Shown piece by piece: positions 12,180 to 25,499 of a stretch of 64,000 bases of DNA. Every line of letters begins with the position of its first letter. Within the stretch, counting starts at the first letter, position 1. This stretch comes from Rhynchosporium graminicola (taxonomy: Eukaryota; Ascomycota; Leotiomycetes; Helotiales; Ploettnerulaceae). The position numbers and the translations under genes were made by a program. The stretch spans positions 56,600 to 120,599 of the forward strand of contig FJUW01000055.1 of the NCBI GenBank assembly GCA_900074885.1, given 5' to 3'. Below the pieces are notes generated by a model that worked only from the letters and a program-made list of their open reading frames with translations, did not search any database and was not told the origin of the DNA.

Positions 12180-13660
12180 TTAACTAATAAACTAAAGACT
12201 CTTCTAGTTCTAGAGGGACTCGACGCGACCCTCCCTACTCTACCTCTAAACCTAATCTATTATACTTTTCCTTACTTTAAACGTCTCTTACCCTAGAGAA
12301 CGTTAATACCTTATTAAGGAAATACTAACTAAGAGAGAAAGGAAAATAAAAGCGAAATTCACTAAGAGTATAATCGCTAAGTACTCTTATTACTATAGGT
12401 AACTCGAACCTGATCTATTCCCTCTTATAACGATTAGTAGACTAAGAGAAGAAGAATAACTCTCTAGAAGATACTATAGATAGACTAATCTCCGTATAAG
12501 ATAAGTTCCTTATAGGAGTCCCTCGCTTATCTTCGACTCTTCTACTAGAACTAATATTATAATCTCCGCGTATAGCGGAGTTTAATAAGCTAATAAACTC
12601 TATTCTAATATATAGTACCGAGAGAGAGGATACTATTCCTAATAAACTATCTCCCTCTCCCGGCGCCGAATCAGTAGAGTTACGCCTTAAGAAGTCTTAT
12701 CTTACTAAGAAGATCCTGCTCCTAGATAATAAGTCGGACTTTACCTTCCTCTAATAGAGAGTATCGATATAAGACTAGCTAGCTATAAACGCTAACTATT
12801 ACCCTACGGACTTCTCTCAGCGCGTTCTCGTATAAGGACTAGTTATTAGATTAGCTAAAGAGTATCTTATACCTTAGTACTTAACTAACGAGTTTAAGAC
12901 TAGTAATAAAATAATCTCTTTATTAGAAGAGAACTTCCTTACTAGTTTAGAAAAAGATAACTACTATAACGCTTTCTATTACCTAGAAATATAATAACCT
13001 AGCTATATACGCGAGACTTTCGCTGAGTTTCGTAGTCGATTTTAAAGCGCTACTATCTAAAGTAAAGTTAAAAAAAAGAAGTAGTTCTTCTATATATAAG
13101 ATAAGATTATACTATCCTTATACGTTTTAACTCTTATTATTAAACTAACGTAAAATAAGGATTACGCTTCTATAGTTAGATCCTTACTTTCTTTTAATAC
13201 TAAATATCGCTATAACTCAGAATATATTTATCCTAAGAAAGCTACTACCCCGGTATAGTACTATAAGCTTATCGTTACTATTATAACCTCTACTAGTTCT
13301 ACTCCTTACCGGTCCCTAAGCTTAGCCTCTCGATAAACTACTTCCGTACTATACGTATATACCTCTACCCTGGTATAATCTAGTACTCCCTCCGCGCTAA
13401 AACGCCTTACTACCTCGACCGGAGAACTCCCTAGGTATTATAGTTATAAATAGCTTAGTTATATTAAGCTAGACTACCTTAACTTGCCTAAGGTTTAATT
13501 AATTAATAAATTTCCGGAAGAGGATTAAGTAACTAAGGAAGTAATAGAAAATATACCCTCCGAATCTAAACTAATACTAAAGGGAAATAATAAAGCCTAA
13601 GTAAAAACTCCTTCTTAGGTTTATATAAGTATAATCTCTTTAATCTAGACCTTAACTCCC
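12180..13660 (+). pseudogene. GypA gag
   Basis: Decayed capsid and nucleocapsid frame. A readable stretch near 12,890-13,200 has the motifs NKIISLLEENFLTSLEKD, ETFAEFRSRF and NKDYASIVRSLLSF. A zinc-knuckle position lies at 13436-13477. The spacing C-x2-C-x4-H-x4-C is kept, but all four ligand codons (13436, 13445, 13460, 13475) are TAT or TAC (Tyr). Several Gln codons are TAG/TAA. It cannot make a working nucleocapsid. Confidence 0.82.
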
Positions 13661-13679
13661 TAATAGGAGGTAAGTAATT

Positions 13680-16600
13680 TATATACCCGACTATAGTTAG
13701 TATAAATAAGCTAAGAGTTTCTATAAGTAGCTTAATCGATACTAAAGTAAATAGTTATCTATTTATTAATCGTACTCTTATCGGACGACTATCAGGGGCC
13801 CTTAGTATTAAAATCGAGCTACTACCTTATTCTATTCTAATACGTAAGTTCTAATAGTCTATTAGAACTTATATTACCTATTTTATATATTTATACTTTT
13901 CTATTAATAATAAGCGTATTTATAATTACTTTTTTATTCTTCTCGATTTAGGATAATAAGATATAATTATTAGTATTAAATAGATATAACGATTTTAGGT
14001 TAAGCTAGATACGCTCTACTATAAGCTTCTATAGCCGGAACGCTATCTAGCTACCTTCTAATACGATAAGGAGATAATTATAACTCTATTATTTCGTAAA
14101 CTTAGTATTAATTAATCTTACTAAATCGATACTAACGCGCAGGACTTAGCTATAAACTAGCTAGACTAATAGCGATTATACTAAATAATAGCAATATAGT
14201 ATATTAATATATTATCCTTATTATTTAACTTATTTCTACTTATCGCTAAGGAATCTGAACTCTTTCTTATTCCGAATTTATTAAGAAAGGTACTTACGCC
14301 GAAACCTTATTATAAGTACTCCTCTTAACTTTTAAGGATCTAGAAACTGATTCTAATTTACTAAATTAGTACTATAGCTTTTTATTTTAATATAAAATAT
14401 AAAAGCTCTAAATTATTCTTTACTAGTATCTATAAGATAGACTACCTTATATAAGACTATCTAAATAGCGATTCTCCTGAGGATCCTGATATCGAACGAC
14501 TTATAGCCGAAAAGCTATTAGAATAGTATTATACTCTTAAGGAAGCTTTTTCTAAGCGGGATTCTAATATTCTTCTGCTATATCGCTTATATAATTATAA
14601 AATTATTCTAGAAGAACTATTACTTAATATATATTCGCCCTTATATTAGTAATCTATAGATAAACTATAAGTAACTAAGGAGTACCTTATAGAGAACCTA
14701 GATAAGGGATTTATCGAATCTAGCTAAAGTCCTTTTATATTACTTATACTATTCGTTAAGAAGGCCGATAGAGGATTACGCTTCTATATCGACTATTATA
14801 AGTTTAATACGATCACTCGAAAGGATTCTTACCTAATACCTAGGATCGATAAGCTCTTAACTTATATATCTAAAGTAGTAATCTTTACTAAACTAGATAT
14901 CCGGGTAGTATTTAACTATATCTATATAGACCTTGAATCCGAGGAGTATATTACCTTCTGAACTTACTTCGGATCCTATAAATATAAAGTACTACCTTTT
15001 AAGCTCTATAACGGACTTAGTACGTACTAGCGATATATAAATAATATACTACTAGACTACTTAAATAACTTCTATATAGCTTACCTAGATAATATTCTTA
15101 TATACTCGGAAACACTTTAGGAATATAAGGAATATATTAAATTAGTACTATAATACTTAATAAATACTAGACTCTAAGTAGATATTAAGAAAAGCGAATT
15201 CTATATTACTCAGACTAAATACCTCGGATATATTATTACTACTAACGGAATTAAGCTAGATCCCGAGAAGGTAATACTATTAGTGAACTAGAAGTACTCC
15301 GAAATAGTAATAGCTATAAAATCCTTCTTAGGATTCTATAGGTTTTACTATTAATTTATTCGGAATTTCGGCCTTATCGCTAAACCTCTCTTAGTACTTA
15401 CTCGGCCTATAGTACTATAGAATTTTACTAATAATTATAAGAAGTCCTTCGACGATTTACGTTAATAGCTACTATTAGTATAGAAACTATACTATTTCGA
15501 CTCTGAATTATAGACTAAACTAGAAACTAATACCTCTAATAGTATAATAGCTAGAGTTATCTCCTAATTATATAAAGATAACTAGTAGTATCTAATTAGA
15601 TTCTACTCTTATATTCTTAATAGATATAAACTAAACTAGGAGATCTACGATAAGGAGCTATACGCTATTATTAAGTCCTTCCGGAAATAGAGACCGGAAC
15701 TTATATCTCTATAATACTATACCGGCGTATATACAGACTATCGATCCTTAGAATACTTTATAACTACTAAGGTCCTAACTAGTAAGTAAGCTAGATAGAT
15801 AGAATTCCTTTCCGAATTTAACTTTCAAATTATATATACGCTTAGTAAAGATAAGGCTAAAGCTAATATTCTTAGCTACAGGGAATAAGATCTAAGGATA
15901 TAAGAATAATAGAAATAAGATAGTAGATCTCGGGTTTTACTACCTCTAGACTACTTAGACCTTAGGATTAACGCGGAACTAGCTAAATATTATATCAATT
16001 AAATTATTTATATATACCTAATATCGCTAAGGACTAATACGCTACCGGAACTCGTACGTAACTCCTTTAATTTAATCGAGAAACTATACTAATTTAACTA
16101 AGAATTATTCTCTAAGGAACGAAATATATTAGGAGATAGTTATACTATTAATAATAGTTTACTACTTTATAATAGTCGTTTATACGTATAATACTATACT
16201 CTACTATATACTTATTTAATTAGCGAAGTCTACGATTAAGTTTCCTCCGCTTATCTAAACGCTTATAAGACCGCTGAAATAATTTCTACTTATTACTATT
16301 AGAAAGGACTTATATCAGACGTGAAATAGTATACTTATAATTACTACCTCTACTAGTACTCTTATCCGAAATAGACGAAATAGTAAGGATTCTTCTACTT
16401 ATTACTAGTACTTAGCTACCTTATATAGTACTTAGCTATAGATATTAAGGACTTCCCGCTTAATAACTAAGGATTTAATAAGATATTAGTATTTATTAAC
16501 TACCTAGGGAAAGACTTTATATCGATATTATACTACTATAATATCGATACTCGCGGGATAGTAATATTATTTATCTAATAGATATATCGTTTCAGATATA

Positions 16601-17640
16601 CTCCCGAGTTAATTATATTCGACCGAGGAGCTTAGCTAGTCTTATTCTTCTAGTAAGAGTTTTATTATATAATTAGAGTTAAGGTTAAGCTCTCTACCTT
16701 TTTCTACTAGTAAACTAATAGATAAACAGAGATTATGAACTAGTATATTAACTAACGCTTTAGACTTTTCGTTAATTATTACTAGAGTAACTAAGGCGAA
16801 CTACTACTAATAATAGACCGCGCCTAAGTAACTCTGCCTTACGATTCTATTAGTATAGCGCTATATACTCTTAAATACGGTATATTACTACGGAATAGCT
16901 AGGATTAGAAGTAACTTATAGTATTAATACTATAAGAGAAGCTTAATTATATTAATACTAAATCCTTAGCTAAACGTACTAAATCTGCTATCGAGGTTAT
17001 AAAAGCTAATATACTAGCTACTTAGCAGAGGATAAGCGCTATAACTGACCCGAAATAGCGTAATATCGACTAGGAAGTTAGAGATAAGGTATTTCTCTCT
17101 ATAAAGAACCTTAAGAATTACTAGCTAAGTAAGAAGCTATCTAGTCTCTAGGTAAGACTATACTAAGTCTTAGCTAAGATCAGGTACTCTTATAAGCTAG
17201 ATTTACTCCCGGGATCTTCTATTTACGATATATTCGCTCCCGAATTACTCTTTAAGGACCCGGACGACCTATTACTAAGCTAGGAGTTATATAACTTACC
17301 TCTAGAGGTTATTACTACTTAAGAAGAGTAAGAGTTATAAGATATACTTACTATATAGCTCCTAAGAGGTAATATAAAGTATTAAGTTAGCTAGCTAAGC
17401 TACGACTCGGACTTAACTTAGTATAATACTTCTGACCTAATAAGTACTCCGTATAAGCTTAGAGACTTCTATACTACTAACTTAAGTAAACCTAGACCTC
17501 CGCGTAAACTAGATTAGTAGATTAAAGCCTAAGAAGATAGGATAGATAACTATAGTTACTTAGAAGATAATAAGCTATTATAGTTACTAGTATTAGAATT
17601 TATTACTAAAGATAATCCCCCGATTATACTCTATAATAAT
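13680..17640 (+). pseudogene. GypA pol: protease, RT, RNase H, integrase, chromodomain
   Basis: The aspartic protease site near 13735 reads LIDTKVNSYLFI where families have DTGAN. RT follows (about 14640-15350): KLDIRVVFN near 14900 and YLDN in place of YLDD (15082-15093). RNase H (about 15480-15900) contains DKELYAIIKSFR. Integrase (about 16200-17000) has a zinc region where Cys and His positions read Tyr, then DFPLNN, FDRGAQ and QTEIMNQYIN. Near 17330-17480 is a chromodomain-like stretch (LLRGNIKYQVSQLSYDSDLT) ending in a proline-rich tail. Domain order is that of a Ty3/gypsy chromovirus. Many stops are TAG/TAA at Gln or Trp positions. Confidence 0.87.
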
Positions 17641-18573
17641 ACTATATCTAAAACTCTACTTCTTTAACTATTTCTATTTTATTAGCTTTCTCTCTTAAGT
17701 TCTCTAAAGCTCTTAGTAATTCTAGAATATCTAGAACCGGAACTATTATATCTAACTCCTTACTTAAATCTACTAACGTAGCCCTAGTAGTAAACTAAGT
17801 ATAATAGCTAATCCCACGAGGTTTCTTCTTTAGAGAAAGTCCGAGAGTATCTAGATCTAACGCTATTTCTAAACTAGAAGGTAAATTCCTTTTTCCTCTA
17901 GTATTAGATATTATAGCTTTAAATATAGCTTTCTTCGTAAATTCCCGTATAATACTATTTAGCTCCTTTATCTACTTTAATACTATTTATACTATTAACT
18001 TAGATTTCGCCGAATCTACTATTAAAAGATCTAGATCTTATATTACGTTAGTATTATACTAGTATCTAAGGATTTAAGATCTTAACTTATTACCTTAATA
18101 AACTCTAACTCCTTAAATACTTTCTCTATAGAACGCCTTAAAGCCTAAGTCTCTACTAATTATATAGTAGTAATCTCTAATATAGTAGTAAGAGTAGCAG
18201 ATTTCGTAAGATAATAGATCTGATTAATCGCTTTATAAGTAACTATAATACCGCCCCGATTTAGCTCTATATCCTTAGCTTCGCCGCTAGGAAGTAACCC
18301 GGATAAAATAGCGTATTCCGTATTAATATAATTAAGTAACTATAATACGTTAGTATATATACCTGCGTTTAGGTTCAAGTAACCTATAGGCTCGTAACCG
18401 CTCTTTAACGCCGAATAATACTTATAAAGCTTAGAATTAAGCTTATTAAACGAGTATAAGAGTTCTAAAATAGAAGTATTATTATACTTTATCTTAAGGA
18501 AGACGCGAATATACCGTAGGTAATATATATAATACGCTACTGAAAGAGCACTAGCAGGAACTAGTAAAGGCAC
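17640..18573 (-). pseudogene. Decayed antisense frame in the GypA 3' region
   Basis: On the minus strand, opposite to pol, a frame starts at an ATG (18573) and is open for 77 codons to 18340. Beyond the stop the same frame stays readable to about 17640, interrupted mainly by TAG/TAA codons that could derive from Gln or Trp. It has a helix-rich, Leu/Glu/Lys-rich end: VDLSKELDIIVPVLDILEL around 17,720-17,770, then LLRALENLREKANKIEIV. I do not recognise the product. Its place between integrase and 3' LTR, on the antisense strand, resembles the accessory antisense ORFs reported in some plant gypsy elements. It may also be a captured gene. That it was once coding is an inference from the long readable frame. 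Confidence 0.55.
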
Positions 18574-19103
18574 TATAGGAGTAAGCGTTATAGATCTATA
18601 AAACCCTTATATCGCACTTAAGGACTATCCCTAAAACTAAGATAGGAAACTTACTTATATTAAGAGAAGAGTTAATTAAGTCGATTAATATATAAGATTA
18701 AAGCAGACTACTATAGTAGTTAGTAATAATACCTACTCTAGGAGCTATATCGTAGTCTAAGGAGAATAAACTTATAAGTTAAAGTAGTTATCGCAGTTAA
18801 AAAGGAAAGGCTCTAATATTAATAAACCCCTTCCTTTATATACTCTACGCCCTACTTAAACTCGACTCCTACTATAAATAGATAAAGTAAATACTACTTA
18901 CCGCCCGATTTAGAAGCTACAACTAATATAGTACTATTATAGCAATATAACTAGTTAGAACCTGATAAAGAATTTACTACTACTAAAGAGCGGCTAGCGC
19001 CTATTACGCGAATATCGACGAAAATAGTTATAATAAAGACTAATTCTAGTATAAACTATAACCTTAAGAGCTTAGGGTTAAGCTCTTCTTAGGGGGGGGG
19101 TAA

Positions 19104-19361
19104 TATAATAATAGCTTACCTGAATATTATATAAGAAGAAGGATAGATAATAGTACCTAAGTTTATAGGTATCCCGGTAGAACTAGTATCCGACCTAGTA
19201 TAGTATCGGACTAGTACCGGTATATATATATAAGGTGCCTTAAACTCTATCTCTCTTCTTCTTCCTTCCTTATCTTTTTGTTTTCTTCGTAGTAGACTAT
19301 ATAAGATCGCTCTTAGCCTCCCTACTTGTTTATTCTTGCTTGTATACCGCCTTAAGTCTTG
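19104..19361 (+). repeat. GypA 3' LTR
   Basis: 258 bp, collinear with the 5' LTR. Start TATAATAATAGCTTACC is a RIP-like version of the 5' LTR start, while the end (CTTGTGTCGTTATA) is less mutated than that of the 5' LTR. The two LTRs of one insertion have thus been mutated independently. Confidence 0.87.
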
Positions 19362-19505
19362 TGTCGTTATAGCACTAGTAGTAGTAGTACTATATCTTCT
19401 TCTTTTCTATTAAGGAAGAATTCTCCTCTGCTCTTTAGCTAATTCTTCTTATTAATTAAAGATACTATTTATATTATACGGATACTTTGCACTCGCCCCG
19501 TGATA

Positions 19506-19849
19506 GAACCTTAAGAATTATTAGCTAAGTAAAAAGCTATCGAGCCTCTAAGTAGGATTATACTAAGTCTTAGCTAAGATCAGATATTCTTATAAGCTAG
19601 ATTTACCTCTTAGCTCTTCTATATATAATATATTCGCTCTGGAATTACTCTTCAAGGACTCGGATAACTTATTACTAAGCTAGGAGCTATTAAATCTACT
19701 CTCGGAGATTATTACTAATTAAGAAGAGTAAGAGTTATAAGATATACTTACTATATAGCTCCTAAGAGGTAATTTAAAGTATTTAGTTAGCTAGCTAAGC
19801 TATAACTTAGACTTAACTTAGTATAACGCTTCTGACCTAATAGGTACTT
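19506..19849 (+). mobile_element. GypA 3' pol fragment
   Basis: Collinear with GypA from about 17,110 to 17,450 (end of integrase and the chromodomain-like part), starting GAACCTTAAGAATTATTAGC. It begins right at the end of TRG copy 2. It stops where an LTR-like block begins at 19850. This is the older host sequence into which TRG copy 2 inserted. Confidence 0.8.
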
Positions 19850-20381
19850 GTAACGTACGGTCGAACGTAGTGTTCGTTCGAGAGTATAAAGGTAGGTTAG
19901 TTAAGTAAGTAGGAACGCTATTACTAGATCAAGTCTAGTAATCTTTATAATTTATTAAATATAAGTTAAGATACTATATTCAAGTTAAGTATAAAGCTTC
20001 TATCTAGTAAGCAGATATACTAGTATTATATAGAACTTTCGCTATACTAAGAAGTCCTCTAAACCTAGAGTCCTCGAAACCTACAGTCCTCTAAACTAAG
20101 GGACTCTTACTAAGCTAGACTCTATCACGTAACTAGAGTTACCTAAATATCTAGCTTATTTAGCTTTCCTATAATTACTAATAATACTATAAAACTATAC
20201 CTAAGGTATATATAATCTCTTAGTATATATAACCTAAGTAGATTACGTAACTATATTATAATACTATCCCCTTTCTAGCTTAATATAGTCCTTATACTTT
20301 CTAGATATAATAAGAGATATTAACTCTTCAGTTAATTCTTCCCTTTTATCTATCTTCTAATATATTATCTAATAACTATAA
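19850..20381 (-). repeat. GypC-like LTR segment, minus strand
   Basis: Begins TGTAACGTACGG, which in reverse is a plausible ...CGTTACA LTR end. In reverse complement it shares blocks, in the same order, with the GypC 5' LTR at 56523 onward: a CACGTGATAGAGTCTGGCTTAGTA-type block (near 20080-20110 here, 56745-56775 there) and a TAGATAGAAGCTTTATACTTAA-type block (near 20000). It is cut by GypB at 20382, so its start is not certain. Confidence 0.5.
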
Positions 20382-20598
20382 TATCACAGGGCGGATATAA
20401 AGTGTATATTGCAAAAGCTCGTCTGTATTATAAGGAGAATTAACTAAGGAGGGAAGGGAGGAATAAGGGTTTCCCTTTGAAGAAAAGATAATACCGCAGC
20501 CGCAAGTAGCAGTAGTATTAGAATATATACGATAATACGTCAGGTACTAGCGTAGACGCCTTAGGCGTTAAGTATACTAATAGGTATAACTTATTATA
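20382..20598 (-). repeat. GypB 3' LTR
   Basis: 217 bp. Plus-strand start TATCACAGGGCGG (mutated TGTCACGGGGCGG), end CTTATTATA (mutated CCCGTTACA or similar). Keeps the GCAGCCGCAAGTAGCAG core in mutated form. Confidence 0.87.
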
Positions 20599-20649
20599 TT
20601 ACCCCCCTCCTGTTTCGAGGTTAGGGCTATCGAGTCTATTCCTCTCCTC

Positions 20650-23600
20650 CTACTTATTAAGTACTATAGTAATAATAAGAGCTACTTCCGGTTCCTATAT
20701 TAGCCTTATATAACTTATCTATTTAACTAGATACTTCTTTTTCCTTTAGCTTCCTCTTCGAAAAGATCTCTCTGCTAGGATTTCTTCTACTTCAAACTCG
20801 TCTTCGTCTGCTACTAGTAGTAGCAGCAGCTATAAGTTATCTTATACTTAGCTTAGTAATAAGTTAATAGTAGCTAAGCGTAATAACTATATATGAAAAA
20901 TATTATATATTCCTAGTAGTATATCTAAGTAGTAGCTATACGATCCTACTGCTTCGAGTACTATATACTTAGCTTACTTTATATCGAGTTTCTTCGCGGG
21001 TTAATTCGTACGAATATTCTATAAACTTAATTAGACTTTATCTCTAACTTTAAACTCCGGGGCTTACTAGTAATAATAGTTAGTAACTTCTTCTTAAACT
21101 TATTATACTACTACTATTACTATCTATACTTATTCCTTAGTATCTTATAGCTTCTTTAAGATTATATCCGCTTTTTAAATAAGTAAGTAGTTAATAATAG
21201 TAGTAAGTTAGTCTTCGATATTCAAATCGATATATTATATATAATAACTATAAGTCAGAAAGAAAGAGCTTACTCTTATTAATATAATATCTTAGTTATT
21301 AATTACTACTTCTACTAATAGTAATATATTAAACTAATCGTCTTATACGAAGTCTACGAATATATATAAATACGTCTCTAGTATCTAGTTTATCCTCTGT
21401 ATAGAGCTATTAGTTTCCGGGTAATAAGCTATAAAGAGGCGTTATATAATCCCTAGTAAAGTATATACTTATATCTATAATATTCCGACGAACTATTTCC
21501 CTCGGTCGGATATAATTACGTATAATAGTATATATTATCTATAGTAGACTCGTATAAACTATTTTACTATAGCTTCTATATTAATTAATAGTAGTCTATT
21601 ATATATAATTCCCTTCCTAAGCTAATTAGTAACTATGATTAAGTTAGTATATCCTTTACTTTCTAAAAGATTAATAATAAAATTAATAGAAATTTCTTAC
21701 TAGATCTAATCTAATAGTAGTAATAGCTTAAGGAATTCTTACTTTTAGTCTTACTATATCTTATTATTTCTATAAGTATCGCAGTTCCGAATAAACTTTC
21801 TTATATCTTCTGATATCTATAGCTAAAAGAACTGTTAACTTATAGTAGTAGTAGTTAAATCTTATCCTAAGTATCTATATATCTTAGTATTATATATCGC
21901 TTAGATTAACTTTATATATAGTTCTTCGGAATTAGGTACCTATAGCTTACCTCGGAATTATAGTTCATCTACTTCTAATAGTAAGTACTCTAATACTAAT
22001 ATTTTCAACTTTAGCGTAATAGGAAAGATATACTACTTATCGCGTATTACTTTAGCTACTCCCTAGTATATACTATTAGCTTATTCTACTTATAACTAGA
22101 GTTCCTTAAGTAGTATAAAAGTAGTAGTAGTAGTATTATTATCTAAGGTAGCTTTATTAACTATTTCAGGTTCTTTAACTTATAGGGATTCGTTCTATAG
22201 TTATAAGGCTTCTTCTTCTTCTTAGCGTCTTCGATCTTATTATATTATAACCGGAGCTACTACTATTATCTCTTATAGTAGTAGTAGTTCTTATAGTACT
22301 TTCGGCTTAATTAGTTAGACTAACTAATACTAGAATTATTTATCTTCTATATTATAAGGTATATCCTATTCGCGTTATAAGAGTATATCTATACGCTTAT
22401 TTTCTTTCCTAAAGATATAACTAATCGTATAATTAAACTACGAGAGGAGTAGCGACTATTATATTTACTACTTTATAAGCTACTATATTATTATGAAATA
22501 CTCGAGGTTCTTATAATTAGTATAAATATAGAATTCCTATACGCTTTTTAATTCGTACTATTACTCCTTAAAGTAATATATAATTACTAGTATTTCCTTA
22601 TTATAAATTTCATACTTATATTCAGCTAGAGCGTGTTTCTTTTAAAAGAATATATAAAGTTATAAGTATCTTTAGCTATCGAATTATATAAGTACCCCTC
22701 CTACTACTTAACTAGAGAAGTCTATTTCGAGTATTATTTCTTTATTAGGATTAAACTATACTAGTATAAGTCTAATAGTAAATATATCTTTTAGCTTCTT
22801 AAACGTTTTATCTGCAGCTTCGTTCTACTACTATAGCTAGTCCTTATAGATAAGCTATATTAGTAGTAATATAATTATCAAGTAATCCCTAATAAATATC
22901 TAATAGAAATTCGTAAATCCTAAGAAGCTTCGTACTCCTTTTACTAAAGTTAGGAGTTCCTATTCTCAAATCGCTTATACTTTCTTAGGATTTATTTAAA
23001 TACTCTCTTTTATATTAATTACGAACCTAAAGTATTTCGTTATTTATACTTCGAATTCGCACTTATTAATATCTAGTTATAGTCTAGCCTCACGTAATCT
23101 TATTATAACTTTCGCTACTTACTTTTAGTAGTAGTAGTAGTTACTATCTATATAGATTAGGATATTATTAATATAAATAGAATAGAATTCGTTTAAATAA
23201 TCGCGTAAAGCTTAATTAATATATTATTAAAATATACTTAAGGTATTCGTGAGTCTAAAAAGAGTTACTAGCTACTTATATAGATTATATCTCATGCGAA
23301 AAGCTATCTTCTATTCGTTACTAGATATAATATATATCTTATAAAAAGTAATAGTAATATCAAGTTTCGTAAACTATTTCGCTTTTCCTATATTCTGAAG
23401 AGTCTTATAGATTAATAATAATAAGTATTAATCCTTCTTCGTAATTCGATTTAACTTATAGTAGTTAATATAAAATCGTAGCTCGCCTTCTAGTTTCTTT
23501 ATAAATAAGATAAGAGTAGTAGTAAGCGAGTTACTAACTCAAATGAATCCCTTATTAAGAAGCTTTATGAGAGTCTTCTATAGTACTAAGAGTTTATTAT

Positions 23601-24300
23601 AAGATATATTATATAAGGGGCTCTAAGGTACTATAAGTTCCTTACTATTATATAGTTCGAGTTCGATCTTATAGTTAATCTCGGAATCTCGTAGTAATAA
23701 TAGTATATCTGCTTTCTTATTATTATATAAGTCGAGGTACTTATATAGCTAATTAGGGAGTTTCGTTCGCAAGTTAGTCTTTATCTTTAGTATAAGAGTC
23801 TTCTAGATATCTACTAAACTTATAGTAAATACTTATATCTTCTTATATAATCGTCCTTAAGTAAGCCTATTAAATACTATTACTAATACTATAAAGCAGT
23901 CTAGCTTATAGTCCGGCTCCTACACTCGGTTTTATAGGGTTATAGTAATAGTATTAATATAGTATTATAACTTTAGTACGATTATATATATATTATTTTT
24001 CTTAAACTATAATAGTCTTAAAATCAGATCGTAATCTTCTAAGCATAATACTATATAGAAGAAAGCCTTAGCTTCCTTATATCTATTAATATCTATTTCG
24101 ATAACTACTACTTCTATAATAGGACTTCTCTCCCCTTCGAACGAACTTATCTTAATAGAAGAAATAAGGAAACGCTAGAAGTAGTAGCGAGTAATAAAGT
24201 AGGAATTAATAATACTATATAAAAAGCACTTAGTATTAAGTAGAGTTTTAGTATAATACTCTTTATTAATTATTATAGATACTAGGAAAAGAGCTCTATT
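20650..24300 (-). pseudogene. GypB pol
   Basis: Minus-strand decayed pol. The RT core reads YINNILIY at 23175-23152 where the family has YxDD followed by a hydrophobic stretch, so both catalytic Asp codons are now AAT. RT and RNase H lie upstream (higher coordinates) of integrase, giving gypsy order. Stops are frequent and of the TAG/TAA type. Limits are approximate because no frame is open for long. Confidence 0.7.
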
Positions 24301-24329
24301 TATTATATCCTTAAACTAATTCTAAGCTT

Positions 24330-25390
24330 CTACTACTACTATCTGATTAACTTCCTTCTGCTTCTATTAGTTCTTTTCCTGAGCTCTCTAACTCAGAGCT
24401 CGATTTATCTATCTTAACTACTTTTATCTTTAACTTCTTTATCTTTATCTTAGCTATTACTACGTAGCTTTTCTTCTTCTTAGTTTTAGCTAGCTTTATA
24501 TAATAGTTATAGATTATATATCTATCTTATCTATAGTAGAAGTAAAATCGTTCTAATTTCTATCTTTCGATCTTAGTAGGACTTACTTATTAGGGTTCTT
24601 TCCTTATTATTATAACTATAGTAATAATAAGAGTTACTTCTTACTCTATTAGGTCTATTATATATTAATCTATTTTAGAGGATTATCCTTATACTTATTT
24701 CTACTGGTCTATTCTAGCTAATAGCTTCTTAACTTTAGCTAGCTAGTTACTAACTATTTATAGTTATAAATAGTACTCTTTATATAACTATTTCTCTTTT
24801 ATTCCGATTATATTATAAACTAGAGTAATAATAATAGTAGCTTTTAGGTAACTCTTCTTAATTATATCTGCTTAGTCCTATCCCTTTACTTCGAGGATTA
24901 GCTAATTAAAATTATTAAAGAACTCGTTTAAAGGATAAGCTCTTTACTTAATCTTATTTAGTTAGCTTATAGCTTTCTACTAGTAATAAAAGTTACGAAA
25001 AGTAGTAGCTATCTGCTAGAATAGCCCTCCGATTATTAATTACTCTTACCTCTAAGCGAAGCTTATCGAAGGGTAAATTCGTCCTATAGTTTCGCTTAAG
25101 AGATAGCTAAATATATATTATATCCTTTCTCTCTTATTACTAATAGTAATAGAATCGATCTCTAGCTTCGCTCGTAGGATACCCTCGAATTAGAGGTATA
25201 AGGCTAAGTTAGTACTATCGAACCTTTCAGGTTTCAGTATATATTACTTTATTATCGTAAGTAGTTCCGGAGTTATCGATCGTATTATATCGATAGGAGT
25301 TAGTACTACTAGTAGTACTAGTAGTATATTTCGTTATACTTCTATATCTTCGATCCTACTAGTTAGAGTAGTAGTTATATTTACTTATTA
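24330..25390 (-). pseudogene. GypB gag with destroyed zinc knuckle
   Basis: Minus-strand gag region between the leader repeats and pol. A single zinc knuckle can be located at 24544-24503 by spacing: codons 1, 4, 9 and 14 should be Cys, Cys, His, Cys and are all TAC or TAT (Tyr). Neighbouring Gln is now a stop and Gly positions read Arg. The rest of gag is too decayed for firm limits. Confidence 0.6.
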
Positions 25391-25499
25391 TATTACTAGC
25401 TTAGTAACTTATTATCTTTATGCCTCGAAGGCATCTAGTAGCTACTAGGAGAGCTATTCTTCTGCTATAATAAACTGTATATTCTAGTATTATTATAGT

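Larger units (their letters stand above)
11595..19361 (+). mobile_element. GypA: full-length Ty3/gypsy chromovirus-type element
   Basis: A 7.8 kb element with matching ends: 5' LTR 11595-11862 and 3' LTR 19104-19361, both ending TCGTTATA. It has a perfect 5-bp TSD GCACT (11590-11594 and 19362-19366). The inside order is gag, protease, RT, RNase H, integrase, chromodomain-like tail, then a 1.5 kb 3' region carrying an antisense frame. A polypurine tract of nine G plus TAA (19092-19103) precedes the 3' LTR. All frames are broken by RIP-type changes. It sits inside a TRG LTR, so it is younger than that TRG copy. Confidence 0.9.
10244..19505 (+). mobile_element. TRG copy 2, split by GypA
   Basis: Same family as 3470-4994 but in the opposite orientation. 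The pieces are a 5'-truncated left LTR (10244-10380), a gag-like interior (about 10381-11527) ending in a purine tract (AAAAGGGGGGTAA), and a right LTR cut in two. The first part of that LTR is 11528-11594 and the rest about 19367-19505, ending CCCCGTGATA. The gap is the GypA insertion. The gag frame has Gln codons turned to TAG/TAA but stays recognisable over several hundred bases. No pol is seen. Confidence 0.75.
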
